Part shown: positions 47,001-55,201 of the stretch, in pieces
Position numbering within the stretch: position 1 is the first letter of the stretch
Layout of the letters: every line of letters starts with the position of its first letter
Assembly (NCBI GenBank): GCA_018003015.1
Contig: JAGNEZ010000022.1
Coordinates: 1-64,000 of the forward strand
DNA from: Phycisphaerae bacterium
Lineage (GTDB): Bacteria > Planctomycetota > Phycisphaerae > UBA1845 > PWPN01
Direction of reading: 5' to 3'
DNA length: 64,000 nucleotides
Translations under genes and position numbers: made by a program
The notes under the pieces: model-generated
What the model saw: only the letters and a program-made list of their open reading frames with translations
Told to the model about the DNA's origin: nothing
Database searches by the model: none

Positions 47001-48857
47001 GCCGGCCGTGACGAGGTCGTGGTTGAGGTTCAGCGGGGGCTGACGCCGCTGGATCGTCAACAGAAGGAGCGGCAGACGCTGGCGGGTATTCTCGGCACGC
47101 AGATCCCCGATGCCTATGTCGTTGACGCGGGGGCCAAGGACCCCGCCTTGGCCTTCAAGACGAAGGACCGGGCGTTGGTCGAGACGGCCGGGGCTCGCAT
47201 TGGCCTGGCCCAGGGCTGGATGAGCGTGGATGCCAGCGGGACCTATCGGGCGGTGCAGGCGTACCGCGTCGACAACAGCACCGAGCAGTTTCTGGAGATC
47301 CAGTTGCCCGCGGGAGCGGAACTCTGGACCGCGAGTGTGGCCGGCGAGCCGGCCAAGCCGACCCGATTGCCGGACCCCGCCAGGAGCGACCATCTGCTCA
47401 TCCCGCTGTTCAAGACGGCCGCCGGCGATCTCGACTACGAGGTGGTGCTCAAATACGGTGGACGGTTGTCATCGCTGGGGGGCGCAGGGGCGGTCGCCCT
47501 CCCGCTCATTCGCGCGGTCAACATCAGCGCCGAGGTGAGCCAAGTGCGGCTGTTTCTTCCGGAGCAGTACAAGTGGTTCGATTTCGGCGGCACGATGACA
47601 CAGGTTGAGGACGACGCCGAGTTGGCCGCGGGCTTCGTCTCGTACCAGACCAAGCGAGCCGAGCGACTCAATCAGGCGATGCGCGGGACGAGCGGCTTTG
47701 CCCAAGTGCGGGCCGTGGAGAATCTTAAGATTGTGCAGTCCGAGCTGGAGGGATACCAACGAAGCATGTCGTCGCTGGGCGACAATGTCCAGCTGCAGGC
47801 AGAGTGGGCATCGAATTCCCTGGCCATCGCCGGGGCGAACAAGCAGAGCGCGGAGGTTGTCCAGAAGCTCGGCCGTCTCGACGCGGCCGACAACCGCGGC
47901 ACCCTGAACCGATACTACTTCGATCAAGGCAGGATCCGATCCCATGATGTCGTTCAGGCAGGTACGGGCAACTTCGTTCTCGATTTCGAGCCGTCGGCTT
48001 CGCGACCGGCGGCGACCGATCAGGAGTTCAACGGGGCCTGGTTTGCCTCCAAGGGTCTGGCCAATCAGGCAGCGGACGTCGATGCCGGCAAGCGGTTGGG
48101 ATTCCTGCAGGGGCTTGGCAGGGAGAAAGGGCAGGCCGGGGATCTGCAGGCTCAGGCCAAGGCGCCGGCCGTTGTTCAGGGGCCACCACCACCCCAGGTG
48201 GTTGCTCAACCGTCAGCCGACGGCAAGGTTGCCAAGCCAACCGAAGACCTGCCCACCCAGGCGCGGCGTATCAAGGTGGGGCGAGAAGCGGGAAACACCG
48301 GCCAGCAGGCCCTGGGCCAGTATCAGGCCGCCCTGCAGGAGCAGACCGCCCGCCGGCGACACGGCGGGGGCGAGGACCGTCAGCATCTGGCCGAGGGAAG
48401 AGGCTTCGGAGGTTTCGGCGGAGGGTTCGGAGGTATGGGAGGTATCGGGGTCATGCCCCCAAGGCCCGCGACCACGCAGCCGAGCCTTCCGTCCGGCCTG
48501 ACCAGTCTGGATGTGGATCTTCCCCAGGTCGGCAGGCTCTACCGGTTCACTTCACCTCGCGGCGAGGCCACGATTACGGTTCGGACCTTATCACGGTCGT
48601 CGATCGCGACGCTCAAGCGGCTTGGTCTGGCACTGCTGGTCGTGGTCGTCGTAGGGTTGACCCTGAAACTCGCGACCCGCTTGGCGAACTCGCGGGTGTC
48701 GCGTTCCGCGCTCCGCCGGGTCGCGATCGTTGTAGGAGCGATCAGCGTGGTGAGTGGCGTTTTTCCCCTCGCAGGCCTTGGCTTGCTGATCCTGGGAATC
48801 GCGAGCTGGCTGGGCCGACGGAAGGAGCGTACCCCCGGGGCTCCCTTACCGACGTGA
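41058..48857 (+). CDS. Giant two-module membrane-anchored envelope protein, modules B1 and B2
   Basis: The 2599-residue protein has GGAGGAG 5 nt before the ATG and overlaps the upstream gene by 8 bases. It starts with a signal peptide (to about 28). Module B1 opens with LYVPFDDLNVLLENQ and RQEYEELL. Its beta-rich region runs to about 960, followed by a single dockerin-like loop (DANADGIVDQLD, near 973). Membrane helices at about 1095-1180 are followed by a second signal-like stretch ending in AHARAQ-type sequence near 1215. Module B2 then opens with VILLPYDPASGKG and HLLVPYEKYLELW. Late in B2 are a helical region (about 2195-2290), a Gly-rich linker (near 2450) and two C-terminal helices. The function is unknown; it looks like a fusion of two proteins of the module A type. 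Confidence 0.78.
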   Translation: MRRQAVLLMVAATGVEWLMGAVLQAAEPAAAPPPVIRELYVPFDDLNVLLENQPHRVLLSRQEYEELLIKAKLKPELAPPVRAAVLSAEYQVTVEQERARIVGHLAVELIDDHLQMVGLDLAGVGLRSVRLDGKDAAVGRSNDGRVVLFVEQKGVHDVELNLVAPLTTTAAQQVLDFRIPTPGATRVHLTVPGDVEIKSGMKVISRTVDAAASQTLFELLPAHEKTTIVMTLNSRLLRKERVVVARSVVVDEVTQHYERLHATFSLAVLHKAVDSFRLAVPAGFEVTQVQSPLLARWSVVSGEQDSRVLDIRLREQTSQTVVLSVAAIRALPPAEAWAFPSFKVLDVAGEVAVIGLLLEDGMKAHGIQSDGLISIDTGVLNQALPGSVFQAEPGAPQIRPIVAYYAPQSSFRLGAALRKPPTRLLATTNLLLTLAEKNQQMRGGYTLLSETEKLFSVDFTVPDGWLVTDVTGPDGKSLNTERFPGRIHVQLPQGVPPRQPCQVYFQASSSPAGWLTGWASTTVSFPVFRIVGATRETGAVAVAVQDDLAVRPDSLDQLTPLDEKEKEAFGLAGAATSLAYRFDGPSYQARIVTERVVPRLTAQTYSFFVIGPDVLTAHYEIVYDVEQARVQRLGLILPATAPETLSIQGLDGVVLKEYTGRTLENVRQWSILLEEARRGTIRVAIDFQQPITAREVMDLDMPVVKAEGVAHQAGYVSVEGNAELDVKVRSKLRKVDIGELVNARYQPGKRLLGVYSFVGDAPELAVKIARHPGHSLPSILIERAELITVLAAEGLSQNAARMLLRAKDPYIEVRLPAAATLWSAELDGVPAKPQREDQRLLLHLPAGSETQLHDLRFVYEIPVQGVWFHDDVEVQAPALLLRRSAQAAGTPVPVAALTWHVYVPSGYRVTDAGGTVVTHQIEPVEPAISVVGRALYTLAGGINPFYSSLSLARARESGSMRAGPVARSESDFDANADGIVDQLDDDDQARQVARDSRMRGPAAAGRPARGREPQEEGEKPAEAAAKGDKPEGGLSLGTTIAPPTAPARGEPTSKGLWVLEGVRSLKIDLEESGERFTFRNLGADPRLSLALLDEHRSSALAWALACAVGLWGLRLAQRPVRSRLKYILAVILAASLISLVSGSLLLTETLNPSVLVAAALVPCYLLIGLVRWLTHHVDLTPAPKAPVAAASSSAASAALFLAVLALWPHPHARAQEPPKSGLPMVVEITEPHKPVDVPPDVILLPYDPASGKGMKDVQHLLVPYEKYLELWKRAHPDQRMMTTVPPAAYGLSHVALRATLQGDDSLFIDGQVEIDVYAEGAIHVPLPLENGVLVKADLDGHPAKLGVVSVAPPPGSQPAALLASEQPQAAQKDTAAAASVRLAGGLLVVSISGKGRHHLTVAAQMQLHRSGGWRSAEGRLLAATAGTLTLVVPEASTEVRFAGVADRLSYLTDQPHQSIEAALAADGRLSIRWRPKVNEGVVDQSLTAQSTALLDVQEDGLRLVWRVGLEFRRGERSSFLVSLPSDYLVTQVAGGNVRGWEVNSSDGSRHLEVTLLKPAKDRERFDVHLWRRGQVGGRELSAFEVPAVTVPDAALHHGSLVIRRSPLLDLRTESIHGASRTDLPPASGSADDLALVAESPLGIRPFAAYRFVALPFSIRLNAAPVPGRITARTQAILRVGERERSLEARVILDVQDRALHHLAILVPADLDLNQISAPGVFEWAVTTQQEHKLLSIDLTEGQTGSVSVVIAGRLGEAGPATQVPLPRLEVCGVQQQEGDLVVQTDPAFKVDTVDLQQCEPVLLNRVTDWLQPQQRELARVALHYRSPAYRGQVRLVPLIPNVHCYTVSNARITDRAIEETVLLDFTIRQAGIREVSFLLPENMKDARVHVPQLRQKTIEAVSEDALNGSRASSRPAASQPQGASQEHRGLIRVGLQLQDRVMGQLRVLVENDRLLTAQTHRVPIPLVETGQTDQRYVLLESAGRDEVVVEVQRGLTPLDRQQKERQTLAGILGTQIPDAYVVDAGAKDPALAFKTKDRALVETAGARIGLAQGWMSVDASGTYRAVQAYRVDNSTEQFLEIQLPAGAELWTASVAGEPAKPTRLPDPARSDHLLIPLFKTAAGDLDYEVVLKYGGRLSSLGGAGAVALPLIRAVNISAEVSQVRLFLPEQYKWFDFGGTMTQVEDDAELAAGFVSYQTKRAERLNQAMRGTSGFAQVRAVENLKIVQSELEGYQRSMSSLGDNVQLQAEWASNSLAIAGANKQSAEVVQKLGRLDAADNRGTLNRYYFDQGRIRSHDVVQAGTGNFVLDFEPSASRPAATDQEFNGAWFASKGLANQAADVDAGKRLGFLQGLGREKGQAGDLQAQAKAPAVVQGPPPPQVVAQPSADGKVAKPTEDLPTQARRIKVGREAGNTGQQALGQYQAALQEQTARRRHGGGEDRQHLAEGRGFGGFGGGFGGMGGIGVMPPRPATTQPSLPSGLTSLDVDLPQVGRLYRFTSPRGEATITVRTLSRSSIATLKRLGLALLVVVVVGLTLKLATRLANSRVSRSALRRVAIVVGAISVVSGVFPLAGLGLLILGIASWLGRRKERTPGAPLPT

Positions 48858-48953
48858 GTTGCCCGGACCGATGAATGGCGATAGCCGGGACTCGCCCCCC
48901 TGCTCCGGGCGAGCCGGCGGAGGGCTCAATCCTGCGCCCATCGCATCACCGCG

Positions 48954-49733
48954 TCACCACTTGAACGTCTGGGTGGAGGAGTTGTACTGCACGTTGCACT
49001 TGGCGTAGATCGACTGGGCCAGGGCGGATGGCAGGCTCGGATAGTAGTACCCCGTCAGGAACGACAGCATCAGCTTACGACCCGTGCGGTTGAACTCGGC
49101 GTGCCCGTCGCAGTAGGCAATATTGGCGCCATCGGCGCCGTGGTTGTTGTAGGCATCCGGCCAGTTGTTGATCCCGTCAGGCTTGTTGGCCGGCGGATCA
49201 TCATCCGCGTCCCCGAACAGCAGCATGCCGTAGGGCCGCTTGACGTTCTTGAGCGACTTGATCGGCTCGCGCGTCTCCCATTTCGAGGTCGTCGGGTTGT
49301 AGAAGGGTTCGGGTTTCGGCTTGAAGCCGTTGAAGTTGTAGGCGGTCCACATCCAGGTCCGCATCTCATAGCTGTGTCCGCCGGTACTGTCGTCGGCGCT
49401 GTCGGCGTTGTCCAGGAGGTCATCCGGCCGCCGAACCACGTTTGTGGTGCTCGGGCAGACCACCACGCGGAAATCGCGCAGGTACCTGGGGTAGAGGAGC
49501 CGCATGCCGTCTCCACCTCCGTTACCCTCTCTATAGATATAGATGCCGTCCCGATCCCGCTCGGCGTACATGAGCGCCGCCAGCATGATCTGATGCTCGT
49601 TGCCGGCGCACGCCATTCGGCGGGCTTGCTCTCGTGACCGATTGAGCGATGGAATGAGAATCGAGATCAGCAAAGCGATGATCGCGACCACGACCAGGAC
49701 TTCGATCAGCGTAAAACCTCGCCGGGTTTGCAT
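48954..49733 (-). CDS. Type II/IV pseudopilin-like protein
   Basis: The 259-residue protein has the short leader MQTRRG followed by [18 protein letters not shown] and then PSLNRSREQARR. The C-terminal globular part has GANIAYCDGHAEFNRTG, the DG-containing element of planctomycete pseudopilins. The start at 49733 is chosen for GGAAAGG upstream and the normal 6-residue leader; the longer frame to 49799 adds an unneeded hydrophobic piece. It converges with the giant envelope protein gene. Role unknown. Confidence 0.83.
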   Translation of the reverse strand: MQTRRGFTLIEVLVVVAIIALLISILIPSLNRSREQARRMACAGNEHQIMLAALMYAERDRDGIYIYREGNGGGDGMRLLYPRYLRDFRVVVCPSTTNVVRRPDDLLDNADSADDSTGGHSYEMRTWMWTAYNFNGFKPKPEPFYNPTTSKWETREPIKSLKNVKRPYGMLLFGDADDDPPANKPDGINNWPDAYNNHGADGANIAYCDGHAEFNRTGRKLMLSFLTGYYYPSLPSALAQSIYAKCNVQYNSSTQTFKW

Positions 49734-49950
49734 GAGAAAACCTTTCCGCGACAGCCACAGGCCCGCACCGCCTACCCACGCGAACACATCACTACGCACG
49801 ACCCCTTATCCGCGTCTTATAGATCCGCATCCGGAACTGTACCTCCATCATAAAGCAAGACTGCAGCCTCCGTCAAGCCTGAAGTTCCGGGATGAACGCT
49901 GGTGTCTTACGCTCCTCCGAACCACTGATTGAAGCCACGGCGGACGGGTG

Positions 49951-52809
49951 CTACTTCAAAAACGTGCCCCCTTGGCTTGTCACGGTCACCCGGACGCGAG
50001 CGTTTCCGGTCGCTGGAGGCGCGCAACTGAACTCGATGGGGTTTTCACCTGATTGCAGCACGGGCACGTCACCCGTCGGCCGCACCTTGCCCAGCGGTTC
50101 GCCCCTCCGCCCGTACAGCGTGCAGTCGTCTGACGAGTTGAACTCGAGATAGCCGCCGGTGTCGATGGTGACCGGGAAGGTGAGCCGCTGGCCCGCGACG
50201 GAAAGGGTCGGATTGGCCACCTGGGCCTCGACAAGGGGAATGGCCTTGATCGGGCTCAGGTGGCATGTGACCTCCTTGCCCCGCGGGACGTTGTTCATCC
50301 ACACCCCGAGCGTTTCCACTTGGGCGTGGTTGACCACCTCGCGGTATAGCCCGTAGATGCTCCCGCCGTACGGCCACGGGTAATCGCCCACGCGATCGCC
50401 TTCTGGCTCGACGAGCTCGAAATAGCGCCAGCCGGTGAAATCCACCTTGACATAGTGGTCACCGATCGCGGTTGAGACGTGATCAGGGCTGCGGAGCTGG
50501 AAGTTCAGGACTTCGCCCTGGCCATCGCCGTGGACCCAGAGGCCGAGGGCCTGCTGGCGGGAGAGATCCAGGGGCGGTGTGAACTTACGGACCATGGCTA
50601 CCCAGGAAGGTTGGCCGTCAGTCGGCTGTCGGTTGGAGACCTCGAAGCGCCCGCTGACGTCGCCGACTTTGACCGGGTCGGCGGATGTGGTCAGGTCAGC
50701 CGCCATGCCTGGGGCCGCCGAGCGATGGGCAAACGCTCCGGGTTCGCGGAAGTCGACCACGACGGGATTGCCGGGTGCGTCGTAGGCGCCGGCCGCATGG
50801 AGGGCTTCGATCCGCAGCCGCAGTGTTTGAGGGCCGAACTTGTTGACCACTTGCCATCGTGCGCTGCCGTCCTGGAGGCCGGTGACCTTGTGGCGGGCGT
50901 GTTGCACCGGAAGGAAGGCGTGTCCGCCGTCCACCGGGACAAGCCGGTACTCGTCGCCGGGGACGCGCAGGGCGCTCTTGACACTTTCTGGGAAGTGGCC
51001 GCGGTGTCGCAGATCCTCGTATTGCCGCATGATCGCGGCCAATCGCTGGAATGCCGGCACCTGCCGGATGGTTTGCGTGTCGATTCCTTGCAGGGAGAGA
51101 CCCGTATCGGTGCCAAGGCATTTGCAGCACAGGTATTCGATATCGTCGGGGAATGTGGCTTCGATTTGCGGACCGCTCCACGTCTTGACCGCCCACCAAC
51201 CGAGGTGACCGGGGAGGAACATCCGCCGGCTCTCCTGATTGGCGTGGCAGTGCAGGTCCACAAATTTCTTGTAGGCTCGCTGAGGATGGTCCCAGGCGAC
51301 GTATCGTGAGCGGACGTACCAGAGGTGGTGGTGGAAGGTGCTCATTTCCATGAGAGCCGGTTTCTTGAGCCGTTTGCAGATCTCGAAGGTGAACCGGGAG
51401 CCATAGTGCCAGCCGTTCTCCGGCCCGCCGATGATGCCCTCGCCATCCAGGGCATCGAGGTAGATCATGTCGAATCCGCACTCGCTAAACATATCCGCAG
51501 TTCGAGCGGCGACTTCTGCGAACAGGCTCGAGTCGCCATCGGGCACGAACAGGCCGAAGCACTCCTTGAGATGCTGGACCTTGGCGCCCTTGGCGTGCGG
51601 TGTGACGCGTGTACCCCACGCCCCGCGCTGGCATTGCGTGAAGGCGAAGGGCGACTGCTTATTGATGGCCGCGTAGGTGACGAGCTCATCGTCGATCTGC
51701 AGGGTAACGCTGTTCCAAGTGAAGAAGGACGTCAGCGTGGACATCTTGTCCGTCGATTCCAGCACGGGCACAGACAAGGCCTCGGCGGTCAGATCTTCGG
51801 CCAGGGTGAAAATCGCGTCCTTGGCCAGCCGCGGATCGGGAGTCGGGGAGACCCACTCCGCGTGCTTGTCGAGGAAGAACGCATAGGTGTGCAGTCCGGC
51901 GGCGATGCCGGCCGCATGGAGTCTGTCGATCACTACCTTGAAGCTTGCCCGGCCTTTTGGATAGGTCACGGGGTTCGGGCGCAGGTCGCCGAAGCGAAAC
52001 GATCCGCCGCCGTGGAAGTCGATCTGGTTCATGCCGGTGGCCCGGGCAACGCGGATCCAGTCTTCAACGTTTTTCTCGGAGCAATCGCCGAAGTTGAAGA
52101 GGTAGGACCCCTGGTTGATCGGAGCGTCCATCGCCCACGGTCCGCCGAGCGTGGAGTGGGGCAGCTCCGGGGCGTCGCGGACCACCTCCTGCATCACCGC
52201 CCGCAGTTCGCTCGCCGGGCATCCGATGATCGCGAGGCTGGCACCGGTCAGCCCGAATCGAGGATAACACATGCCTTTCAGCCGCGCGTTTGGGCCGGGC
52301 AGTTCGTGGACGTTGGTCTTGAGATTGCGTGCCAGGGCACAGGCCGCGAAAGGCTCGCCCGCCTTGCCGGCGAGTGTCAGCTGGACGTCGCAGAAGGTCA
52401 GTTCGTCGAGTTGCTCATCGCTGACCGAGACGACTTCGATGAGGAAGTACCGCCCCTTGGGGACGACGCGCAGCACGGCGGTAACGCCCGAGTCCCCGAA
52501 CGCGACCTTCAGGTTATCGCCTTCGGCGGCGACCGACGTGGCTGCATAGTCTTTTCCGGCCTTCTTGAGTCGGGCGAAAGGCGCGCGCGGGGCCTGCGCG
52601 GCATAGTCCCTGTCCGCCGCCCGCTCGGCGAAGCGGGCAGTCGCGCCGTCGGCACCGAGAACCCATGTCACCAGCGGGTTCTCCCGCCGCACCTCCTTGG
52701 ACGCACCCTCCGGCCCCCCTGACGCCGACGATGTCAGGATGCCGGCGACGAGAATCAGACCTGAAACCACCACGGTGCGATGAGCGACGCGACATGGGAA
52801 AGCCGGCAT
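49951..52809 (-). CDS. Large secreted TIM-barrel glycoside hydrolase-like protein
   Basis: The 952-residue protein has a signal peptide (to about 31) and an N-terminal beta domain. The central barrel includes IRVARATGMNQIDFHGGGS, GIAAGLHTYAFF, ECGFDMIYLDALDGEG and ALMEMSTFHHHLWYV. The arrangement recalls GH36-like alpha-galactosidase barrels, and the Asp in IYLDALDGEG may be catalytic, but I cannot assign a family. The C-terminal about 300 residues look like carbohydrate-binding beta-sandwiches. GGAGG lies 8 nt before the ATG. It probably degrades an external glycan. Confidence 0.6.
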   Translation of the reverse strand: MPAFPCRVAHRTVVVSGLILVAGILTSSASGGPEGASKEVRRENPLVTWVLGADGATARFAERAADRDYAAQAPRAPFARLKKAGKDYAATSVAAEGDNLKVAFGDSGVTAVLRVVPKGRYFLIEVVSVSDEQLDELTFCDVQLTLAGKAGEPFAACALARNLKTNVHELPGPNARLKGMCYPRFGLTGASLAIIGCPASELRAVMQEVVRDAPELPHSTLGGPWAMDAPINQGSYLFNFGDCSEKNVEDWIRVARATGMNQIDFHGGGSFRFGDLRPNPVTYPKGRASFKVVIDRLHAAGIAAGLHTYAFFLDKHAEWVSPTPDPRLAKDAIFTLAEDLTAEALSVPVLESTDKMSTLTSFFTWNSVTLQIDDELVTYAAINKQSPFAFTQCQRGAWGTRVTPHAKGAKVQHLKECFGLFVPDGDSSLFAEVAARTADMFSECGFDMIYLDALDGEGIIGGPENGWHYGSRFTFEICKRLKKPALMEMSTFHHHLWYVRSRYVAWDHPQRAYKKFVDLHCHANQESRRMFLPGHLGWWAVKTWSGPQIEATFPDDIEYLCCKCLGTDTGLSLQGIDTQTIRQVPAFQRLAAIMRQYEDLRHRGHFPESVKSALRVPGDEYRLVPVDGGHAFLPVQHARHKVTGLQDGSARWQVVNKFGPQTLRLRIEALHAAGAYDAPGNPVVVDFREPGAFAHRSAAPGMAADLTTSADPVKVGDVSGRFEVSNRQPTDGQPSWVAMVRKFTPPLDLSRQQALGLWVHGDGQGEVLNFQLRSPDHVSTAIGDHYVKVDFTGWRYFELVEPEGDRVGDYPWPYGGSIYGLYREVVNHAQVETLGVWMNNVPRGKEVTCHLSPIKAIPLVEAQVANPTLSVAGQRLTFPVTIDTGGYLEFNSSDDCTLYGRRGEPLGKVRPTGDVPVLQSGENPIEFSCAPPATGNARVRVTVTSQGGTFLK

Positions 52810-52894
52810 AGGTTCGCCTCCACCGGATGTGCTTGGATCTCAGTACAGCCTACCTGAATCGAAAGCCGTTGTCACACCGAAAGCTGCGATCGCC

Positions 52895-52924
52895 TTGACG
52901 AACCGGCGACCGAGACGATAGAAT
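52895..52924 (+). promoter_or_regulatory. Sigma70-type promoter of the PEP-CTERM gene
   Basis: TTGACG (52895-52900), 18 bp, TAGAAT (52919-52924). Both hexamers match consensus at 5 of 6 positions. The predicted leader is about 107 nt and contains the GGAGG ribosome-binding site of the gene at 53038. Confidence 0.55.
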
Positions 52925-53037
52925 TCATCCGCCATCTCAAGCATCGTTACGGGCTGTGTTCACCGCAAGCTCTGTTTTTGTGGTTGGCGCGGCTCGGTGT
53001 GGTCAACACGTCGGCTATCAGTCTGGAGGATGAAGCA

Positions 53038-54234
53038 ATGTTCAAGGGCACATGCACCCGTCTGGCGGTCATGATCTTCGCCAGCTCCCTGGCAGTCTGC
53101 GCCGCAGCGACCGCTGCACAAATGGAGTGGGTCCACTGGCAGGTGATCGACCTCGGTTCCGCATTCAACAATACCAGCGGCTACGGCGACAATCCGCTTT
53201 CTGTCGCGTTCGACGGCGTCAACGCCTATGTCGGCGGCTACAAGAACACGGCCGGCAGTCCGGGCACGGTCGGGGTGGTCAAGGTGGAGGATGTCACCGG
53301 CGCGGCAACGCTGACACCGCTGGCGGCCACGCAATTCGCGTCGCCGACCTCCCGCGGTATCGACGCGCTGGCGTATCACGCGGGCACTGATTCGTTGTTC
53401 ATCGCCCACGACAGCGGCACCGCGGCCACCGGCTTCATCACCCGCCGCCAGGCCTCCGACGGGAGTGTGGGCGGCTCAGGCTGGACGGTAAACGGTCCAC
53501 AGAATGCTCGGCCATTCGCCATGGCCGTCGACCCCCGGGGCGACAACGGTTCAGCCGGCGTGGCCTTCCTCACCCAGGGCTCAGGTCGCAGGCGTCTGCT
53601 GTCGTTGACCGACGGGGCAACGCTCTTCGACGGCAGCAACGGAGGGATCATCAATACCTCGCCTGATTCCGGTTCGACCTGGCGGGCACTGTCTTTCGAC
53701 AGCAAGGGGAACGTAGTCGACGCCAACCAAAACGCCTACGGGTACGGCTTGCGGGTCACCGACAACCAATGGTCCACCCTGGCCGGCGCGACCAACGTCA
53801 TCACGCGAGCCGATCTCAAGACCGGTGCGGTCAACAACATCGGCCAGGGCATCGTGATCATGGAAGGCGTGGGCTCCGATCTGCTCGCTTTCTCTGGCCG
53901 CAACGTCACCAGCCTGACCGACTCCCTGGGCGGCGTCGCTGAGGTTGCAGACACCCATGTCCACATCCGCAATCTCGACGGCTCGGTCACCGGCCTGACC
54001 CAGATGGTGCTGACCGGGGCCGAGCCGATCGGCGGTGTTGCCCAAACCGCCTGGGGTGTACAAGACGCCAACGCCGACACCAAGAACCTGGCCTTCGGAC
54101 GGGACAACCGCGGGCGGCCTACACTCCTGGTGGTAGACTTTGTGACCCGACGGCTGGATGTGTACGTGCCGGAACCGGCAAGCCTGGCTATGCTGGGACT
54201 GAGCGGCCTGCTGCTCGCCAGGCGACGACGGTGA
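53038..54234 (+). CDS. Secreted PEP-CTERM protein
   Basis: The 398-residue protein has a signal peptide (cleaved near ATA-AQ) and a beta-propeller-like body with repeats such as PLSVAFDGVNAYVGGYKN. The C-terminal sorting signal is VPEPASLAMLGLSG, a helix, then a basic tail RRRR. PEP-CTERM proteins are sorted by an exosortase to the cell surface or matrix. GGAGG lies 8 nt before the ATG. Its body is homologous to that of the gene at 55202, which instead ends in a dockerin. The ligand or activity is unknown. Confidence 0.82.
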   Translation: MFKGTCTRLAVMIFASSLAVCAAATAAQMEWVHWQVIDLGSAFNNTSGYGDNPLSVAFDGVNAYVGGYKNTAGSPGTVGVVKVEDVTGAATLTPLAATQFASPTSRGIDALAYHAGTDSLFIAHDSGTAATGFITRRQASDGSVGGSGWTVNGPQNARPFAMAVDPRGDNGSAGVAFLTQGSGRRRLLSLTDGATLFDGSNGGIINTSPDSGSTWRALSFDSKGNVVDANQNAYGYGLRVTDNQWSTLAGATNVITRADLKTGAVNNIGQGIVIMEGVGSDLLAFSGRNVTSLTDSLGGVAEVADTHVHIRNLDGSVTGLTQMVLTGAEPIGGVAQTAWGVQDANADTKNLAFGRDNRGRPTLLVVDFVTRRLDVYVPEPASLAMLGLSGLLLARRRR

Positions 54235-54311
54235 CAAGGGATGTCATTCGTTCAGCGGGGCTGAGCGGAATAGGTGAATGTGAGAGCGGCATCCGCCCGG
54301 AGGATTGGCCG

Positions 54312-55181
54312 ATGTCGAGGTGTGTCAGCAACACGGGCCCGGAAGCCTTCCGCGGATCCACCGCCTTGAGGCCAAGGCGACTCGCTTGTCCTGCGCACCG
54401 GGCCTTCACCCTCATCGAGGTCCTGGTGGTGGTGGCAATCGTCGCCCTGCTGGTGGCCGTGCTGATCCCGTCGCTGACCAGGGCCCGCGAGCAGAGCAAG
54501 AATACCGTTTGCATGAGTAACCTCAGGCAGTTTGCGTACGGGTTCCAGTTCTACAGCCAGGACTACCGGTTGAACCCGCCGCCCAACCGCGTCAAACCCT
54601 CCAGGACCGGCCCATACTACGGCACCCCCCCGGACTACCGGGACAGCGACTGGTGGTACTACCGACACATGGTGCCCAAGTATCTCGCCCCGGAGAAACT
54701 GACCGCTACGAGTTCAGCCTTCTTCGGCGTGTTCGCCTGCCCGGGCGACACCAAGCAGGCCGGCCGTTCCTACTCGATGAACATCTTCGCCGGCAACTTC
54801 CCGATGGACCCGCCGGACAACACCGCCACGCCCTACTCGAATGGCAGGCCGTTCAATCCCTACAGCGTGAAGATGAGCTATCGCTACATGGTCCTGGTCG
54901 AGTCTTTCGCCGACCACGAGGACAGCAAGAACCGGGGCGTCTTCGGCACAGACTACGTCGTCGGGCTCAGTGGGCCGACTTACTCAAAGTACAAGGACGA
55001 CATCGATTTCGGAAAGCACCGCGGCCGGGCCAACTTCTTGTTAGGCGATCTTCACGTGGAGAGCTTGGGCAAGGACCGCATCTCGCAGAGCAACGCGACC
55101 GACCCGGGCAAACGAGCATCCAGTCTGCGGATCTGGTGGTCTCCCGAGGACGATCAGTGGAATGTCGCATTACCCGAATGA
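54312..55181 (+). CDS. Type II/IV pseudopilin-like protein
   Basis: The 289-residue protein has a leader ending in A ([16 protein letters not shown]), with Ala instead of the usual Gly at the cleavage position, then PSLTRAREQSK. The C-terminal part has ANFLLGDLHVESLG in place of the DG element. The start at 54312 has GGAGG upstream, giving a leader of about 30 residues; a GTG at 54231 overlaps the upstream stop. It lies between two paralogous secreted proteins and probably shares their transcript. Confidence 0.8.
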   Translation: MSRCVSNTGPEAFRGSTALRPRRLACPAHRAFTLIEVLVVVAIVALLVAVLIPSLTRAREQSKNTVCMSNLRQFAYGFQFYSQDYRLNPPPNRVKPSRTGPYYGTPPDYRDSDWWYYRHMVPKYLAPEKLTATSSAFFGVFACPGDTKQAGRSYSMNIFAGNFPMDPPDNTATPYSNGRPFNPYSVKMSYRYMVLVESFADHEDSKNRGVFGTDYVVGLSGPTYSKYKDDIDFGKHRGRANFLLGDLHVESLGKDRISQSNATDPGKRASSLRIWWSPEDDQWNVALPE

Positions 55182-55201
55182 CTCCCATAAGGAGAAATGC
55201 C

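Noticed and set aside
48400-48455. Gly-rich repetitive coding sequence taken as a tandem DNA repeat
   Set aside because: It is a low-complexity linker inside the giant envelope protein; the repeat units are not exact.
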